Source of the DNA: Candidatus Aminicenantota bacterium
GTDB taxonomy: Bacteria; Acidobacteriota; Aminicenantia; UBA2199
Direction: 5' to 3'
DNA: 6,715 bases
Assembly: GCA_023137075.1 (NCBI GenBank)
Contig: JAGLQA010000662.1
Coordinates: 1 to 6,715 of the forward strand
Shown piece by piece: positions 5,637-6,715 of this stretch; positions within the stretch are counted from its first letter, which is position 1, and each line of letters starts with the position of its first letter. The position numbers were made by a program, and so were the translations under genes. Below the pieces are notes generated by a model. That model was not told the DNA's origin, made no database searches, and saw only the letters and a list, made by a program, of their open reading frames with translations.

Positions 5637-6560
5637 ATGAGTTCAAAAAAACCATCTTGCTTTGTTATTCAAGAGTTTGACGATGGGGGAACATTTGATA
5701 AAAGGTATAAAGATATAATAGAACCGACATTGAAATCCTTGGATGTAGTGCCACTTCGAGCAGATGAAATCCTTGGTTTGAATCCGATTATTGAAAAAAT
5801 TGAAAATGCCATTAAGAAAGCTGATTTGTGTATCGCGGAAGTGAGCACTGATAATCCCAATGTTTGGATGGAATTAGGATATGCATTTGCATTGAAGAAA
5901 CCGACTATAATGTTATTTGATAAATCTAAAAGAGAACGACTTCCTTTTGATGTTCAGCATTTACCTGCGATCCCATATTCAAGCGATTCAAAGAGAAGTT
6001 TTGAAGAGTTAGAAGAGAATCTCAAACAATATGTTGCGAACGAAATTAATTCTGTTCCAAAAGTATCATTATCAACTGCTCCTGGGAATAAAATCGATCT
6101 ACTTAAGAAACAACTAAAAGTGATGTGCTGGGAATCGAACAAATGGAAAATTTATCCACTTGACAAGTTAACTATTCGTACTGAGAATGATGTTCTTATT
6201 ATTATTAACAAAACCTATATACATAGATTTGCGAGATTAATCTATGATAAAAAATTGGCTGGGGATTTTAATTCAATAATTTCATTAAAAGGGAATTATC
6301 GTTCGATTGGATTATTTACTGCAAATGGTGAAGACAGAACAATGTCTATTAGACCTTCAGATCAAAGTATTGATGTAAAGAATAAACATAACTTCGAGAT
6401 TTCCAGGAAAGATAGCAATATAAAATTTCAAACAAGTGAAGGGAAAAGGCTCTATTGTAAAAAATATCGTGCACATGAAGATATGGAATTCTGCACTGGA
6501 TTATCAATAATTAATGATGCTAAAGTGAAAATATACTCCTGGGAGGTAGAGGGTGCTTAA
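5637..6560 (+). CDS. Nucleoside 2-deoxyribosyltransferase/TIR-like domain protein with unknown C-terminal domain
   Basis: The N-terminal domain (about residues 6-115) has the Rossmann-like pattern of the nucleoside deoxyribosyltransferase/TIR-like superfamily. A first strand (SCFVIQEFD) is followed by LRADEI, then IEKIENAIKKADLCIAEVS and the signature NPNVWMELGYAFALKKP, ending with RLPFD. Glu79 in MELGYA matches the position of the catalytic glutamate of these enzymes. Relatives in bacterial conflict systems are predicted or shown to cleave nucleotide-derived molecules such as NAD. After a helical connector (about 120-165), residues 166-307 form a strand-rich, soluble domain I do not recognise, possibly a sensor or binding module. 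No signal peptide or membrane segment is seen. AAGGTG seven bases before ATG 5637 is a good ribosome binding site. It probably shares a transcript with the nucleotidyltransferase gene 55 bases upstream, and has the same low GC content. Function as a defence effector is inference. Confidence 0.72.
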   Translation: MSSKKPSCFVIQEFDDGGTFDKRYKDIIEPTLKSLDVVPLRADEILGLNPIIEKIENAIKKADLCIAEVSTDNPNVWMELGYAFALKKPTIMLFDKSKRERLPFDVQHLPAIPYSSDSKRSFEELEENLKQYVANEINSVPKVSLSTAPGNKIDLLKKQLKVMCWESNKWKIYPLDKLTIRTENDVLIIINKTYIHRFARLIYDKKLAGDFNSIISLKGNYRSIGLFTANGEDRTMSIRPSDQSIDVKNKHNFEISRKDSNIKFQTSEGKRLYCKKYRAHEDMEFCTGLSIINDAKVKIYSWEVEGA

Positions 6561-6611
6561 ATGGGAAAGAAAAGTTTTGTTAAAATTTTCATCAAAGCCA
6601 GGTTAGCTTAG
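6561..6611 (+). other. Chimeric 16-codon frame ending in a copy of the acsC C-terminus
   Basis: An ATG directly after the stop of the preceding gene opens a 16-codon frame (MGKKSFVKIFIKARLA). Its last seven codons, FIKARLA plus TAG, are the diverged copy of the acsC ending FIRARLT. GGAGG at 6542-6546 is too far upstream to be a convincing ribosome binding site. It is more likely a junction product than an expressed peptide. Confidence 0.3.
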
Positions 6612-6645
6612 AAAGCCCATGGATTTACACAAATTTGCTCAAATT
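6587..6645 (+). repeat. Direct repeat, right copy (acsC 3' end)
   Basis: This is the second, diverged copy of 4199-4256. The acsC-like stop codon TAG at 6609-6611 lies in the same relative position as in the left copy, and the shared CCCATGGATT stretch follows. Similarity stops abruptly on the upstream side at 6587 and fades after about 6645. It marks the right boundary of the accessory island. Confidence 0.85.
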
Positions 6646-6698
6646 CTCTCCTCCCGATGCTGACTAAGACGAAAAAAAATAATTGGCGGGGTTGAAAA

Positions 6699-6715
6699 AT
6701 GAGAAAAAGCATGTA
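6699..6715 (+). CDS. Start of an unidentified gene, 3'-partial
   Basis: An ATG at 6699 begins a frame (MRKSM) that runs off the right edge. GGCGGGG at 6685-6691 is a plausible Shine-Dalgarno, seven bases upstream. Too little is present to identify the product. Because it follows the restored acsC-like 3' end, it may be the gene that originally came after acsC. Confidence 0.35.

Noticed and set aside
4257..6586. Insertion sequence or transposon carrying the island
   Set aside because: I see no transposase or integrase gene and no terminal inverted repeats. The only boundary signal is the direct repeat of the acsC 3' end.
1..6715. CRISPR array, tRNA or rRNA genes
   Set aside because: I found no regularly spaced repeats and no tRNA- or rRNA-like sequence anywhere in the window.

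Overview
The window suggests an anaerobic bacterium that uses the Wood-Ljungdahl (reductive acetyl-CoA) pathway: an acetogen, a syntroph or an autotrophic sulfate reducer. The acetyl-CoA synthase part matches the long bacterial (Moorella-like) enzyme rather than the short archaeal CdhC, because the reading frame still encodes ACS sequence at the left edge, well before the point where archaeal CdhC begins. The phylum cannot be fixed from this window. Every supported gene is on the + strand.

Region 1 (1-4223) is core metabolism. A reading frame already open at base 3 encodes acetyl-CoA synthase (AcsB) with a complete A-cluster ligand set. With no stop codon it continues through a roughly 110-residue helical and proline-rich linker into the small subunit of the corrinoid iron-sulfur protein (AcsD). 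This is an apparent acsB-acsD gene fusion. A 93-base AT-rich gap with ATGATGAAT repeats and a good ribosome binding site leads to acsC, the large CFeSP subunit. Together these proteins carry the methyl group on cobalamin and condense it with CO and CoA to give acetyl-CoA.

Region 2 (about 4257-6586) is an accessory island of mosaic composition between two imperfect direct repeats. The left repeat is the last seven codons and stop of acsC plus about 33 bases downstream. The right repeat (6587-6645) is a diverged copy of the same segment. From left to right the island holds: a promoter with an overlapping inverted repeat; a ribbon-helix-helix-like antitoxin and Doc (Fic-fold) toxin pair whose junction is a perfect 17-base palindrome; the start-less 3' remnant of an unidentified gene (4900-5178); a MNT-type minimal nucleotidyltransferase; a 19-codon stub that looks like the beginning of its HEPN partner; and a 307-residue protein with an N-terminal nucleoside deoxyribosyltransferase/TIR-like domain and a C-terminal domain I do not recognise. 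In sampled 60-base lines the MNT and deoxyribosyltransferase-like genes are about 35% GC, while the acs genes and the Doc gene are about 57% GC, so the island was probably assembled in more than one step.

Region 3 (6612-6715) is a short leader with a G-rich ribosome binding site and the first codons of a gene that runs off the right edge. It may be the continuation of the acs operon, which the island would have split. The best candidates for something undescribed are the acsB-acsD fusion, the use of the acsC 3' end as an island boundary, and the nucleotidyltransferase / HEPN-stub / deoxyribosyltransferase-like gene group.
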